From positions 4,761,501-4,825,500 of the forward strand of contig NZ_JARBAX010000001.1 of assembly GCF_028807635.1 (NCBI RefSeq): 64,000 bases of DNA. The letters run 5' to 3'. Every line of letters begins with the position of its first letter. The first letter of the stretch is position 1. Source of the stretch: Streptomyces spiramyceticus (GTDB taxonomy: Bacteria; Actinomycetota; Actinomycetes; Streptomycetales; Streptomycetaceae). A program made the position numbers and the translations under genes. Below the pieces are notes generated by a model. It was not told the DNA's origin, ran no database searches, and saw only the letters and a program-made list of their open reading frames with translations. Shown in pieces: positions 62,981-64,000 of this stretch.

Positions 62981-63001
62981 GTCTCCGTTCCCCGCGGAGA
63001 C
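62981..63001 (+). promoter_or_regulatory. Leader hairpin before the protease ribosome site
   Basis: GTCTCCG and CGGAGAC form a seven-bp stem with a seven-base loop, ending just before the TGAGGAG ribosome site. It may stabilise the mRNA or modulate translation. Confidence 0.4.
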
Positions 63002-63020
63002 CTGACTGAGGAGCCCCCAC

Positions 63021-64000
63021 ATGAGACGCACCCTCCGTGCGCGACGCACGGCCCTGACCGCCTTAACAGCCGCCGGTGCACTCTGCCTCGGCGCGGCCCC
63101 TGCCGGGGCCGGCACCGCCGGCGAAGACGCTGCCGCAGGTCCGGCGACGTACGCCCTGAACTCCGCGCTCTCCCAGCGGCTCGGCGACGACACTGCCGGG
63201 AGCTACATCGACCGCCGTACCGGAGAACTGACCGTCACCGTCACCAGCGACCGCGCCGCCGAGCAGGTCCGCGCGGCCGGGGCAACCCCGCAGCGCGTGA
63301 CGCGCAGCGCCGCGCAGCTCGGCGAGGCCATGGCCTCCCTGGAGGCCGGTGCGAAGATCACCGGTACGTCCTGGGGCATCGACCCGCGGACGAATCAGGT
63401 GGCTGTCCAGGCCGACCAGTCCCTGTCCGCAAGGGAGTTGGCCCGGCTGAAGAGGGTCGCGAACGCGCAGGGCGGCGCCGTACGCGTCGAGCGGGTTCCC
63501 GGGACCTTCAAGCGTGAGGTGGCCGGAGGCGACGCCATCTACGGGGGCGGGTACCGGTGTTCGGCCGCCTTCAACGTCTCCAAGGGGACCACGCGCTACT
63601 TCGTCACCGCGGGCCACTGCACCAACTCCGCCACCAACTGGTCGGCCACCTCCGGCGGTCCCGTGATCGGCGTCCGCGAGGGCACCAGCTTCCCGACCAA
63701 CGACTACGGCATAGTCCGCTACACCAACGGCTCCGCGCCCGGCGGCAACGTCAACCTCTACAACGGCAGTTACCAGGACATCTCGTCCGCCGCCAACGCC
63801 GTCGTGGGCCAGGCCATCAAGAAGAGCGGCTCCACGACGAAGGTGACCAGCGGCACCGTCACCGCCGTGAACGTCACCGTCAACTACGGGGACGGCCCCG
63901 TCTACGGCATGGTCCGCACCACCGCGTGCTCCGCCGGCGGCGACAGCGGCGGCGCCCACTTCGCCGGCAGCGTAGCCCTCGGCATCCACTCGGGCAGCTC
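63021..64000 (+). CDS. Secreted streptogrisin-like serine protease (S1), 3'-truncated by the window
   Basis: At least 326 residues; the frame runs off the window edge. GAGGAG precedes the ATG. The Arg-rich signal peptide (RRTLRARRTALTALTAAGAL, cleaved near GAAPAGA) is followed by an alpha-lytic-type propeptide, LSARELARLKRVANAQGGAV, and then the chymotrypsin-fold domain. The catalytic triad is His199 (TAGHC), Asp228 (TNDYGI) and Ser309 (GGDSGG). The domain begins AIYGGGYRCSAAFNV. It is an extracellular digestive protease of the SGPB/SGPC type. The C-terminus, and any added binding domain, cannot be seen. Confidence 0.93.
   Translation, partial: MRRTLRARRTALTALTAAGALCLGAAPAGAGTAGEDAAAGPATYALNSALSQRLGDDTAGSYIDRRTGELTVTVTSDRAAEQVRAAGATPQRVTRSAAQLGEAMASLEAGAKITGTSWGIDPRTNQVAVQADQSLSARELARLKRVANAQGGAVRVERVPGTFKREVAGGDAIYGGGYRCSAAFNVSKGTTRYFVTAGHCTNSATNWSATSGGPVIGVREGTSFPTNDYGIVRYTNGSAPGGNVNLYNGSYQDISSAANAVVGQAIKKSGSTTKVTSGTVTAVNVTVNYGDGPVYGMVRTTACSAGGDSGGAHFAGSVALGIHSGS

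Overview
The window is chromosomal DNA from a Streptomyces or a very close relative. The evidence is GC content near 70 %, GTG and TTG starts beside good ribosome sites, third-position GC bias, and a gene order I recall from the central chromosome of S. coelicolor (roughly SCO5469 to SCO5520). That match is from memory; no search was run. I see no rRNA, tRNA, CRISPR array, prophage or complete insertion sequence.

Layout. 0.1-1.8 kb: two overlapping acyltransferase genes that look like an ornithine-lipid pair. 1.7-4.6 kb: a nickel/cobalt resistance module with a P1B-4 efflux ATPase, a divergent NmtR-type repressor, a shared operator and a PacL/DUF1490-like small membrane protein. 4.7-9.3 kb (minus strand): serine/glycine one-carbon genes gcvT-gcvH-glyA-sdaA behind a tandem glycine riboswitch. 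9.4-11.9 kb: a P-loop protein and two SseB-like genes. 12.3-18.5 kb: a five-gene oligopeptide-type ABC importer. 18.5-22.7 kb: a TRIC-type channel, a thioesterase, a FabR/DesT-like TetR repressor, small membrane proteins and a cysteine desulfurase. 22.8-30.4 kb: a Tat-exported amidase, mnmA, a methyltransferase, a LOG protein, an SDR, a MetE-like protein and ligA. 30.7-36.6 kb: an RmdB-like cyclic-di-GMP protein and gatCAB, with a small gene lodged between gatA and gatB. 36.8-42.9 kb: phospholipase C, an MMPL transporter, a GNAT enzyme and small proteins. 43-50 kb: a large LuxR-type (LAL) regulator, a sugar dehydrogenase, an aldo/keto reductase and a D-2-hydroxyacid dehydrogenase. 50-59 kb: a second GGDEF protein with a degenerate EAL domain, then ilvBNC behind a leader-peptide attenuator, and serA. 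58.9-62.8 kb: a PucR-type regulator divergent from proline dehydrogenase and P5C dehydrogenase. 63 kb to the end: a secreted streptogrisin-type protease cut by the window edge.

Functionally, amino-acid housekeeping dominates: serine/glycine interconversion and cleavage, branched-chain synthesis, serine synthesis and proline catabolism. Around it lie RNA modification and tRNA charging (mnmA with its sulfur donor, gatCAB), DNA ligation and two cyclic-di-GMP proteins.

The most unusual items are the NmtR / P1B-4 ATPase / PacL-like module, a dispersed 42-bp repeat with one copy in frame inside the LAL regulator, the contrast between intact and degenerate EAL domains, an 87-bp tandem repeat, and numerous short tandem repeats (6, 9, 10, 12 and 18 bp) in and between genes. 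Two gene remnants were found: a YafY/WYL regulator and an alpha/beta hydrolase.
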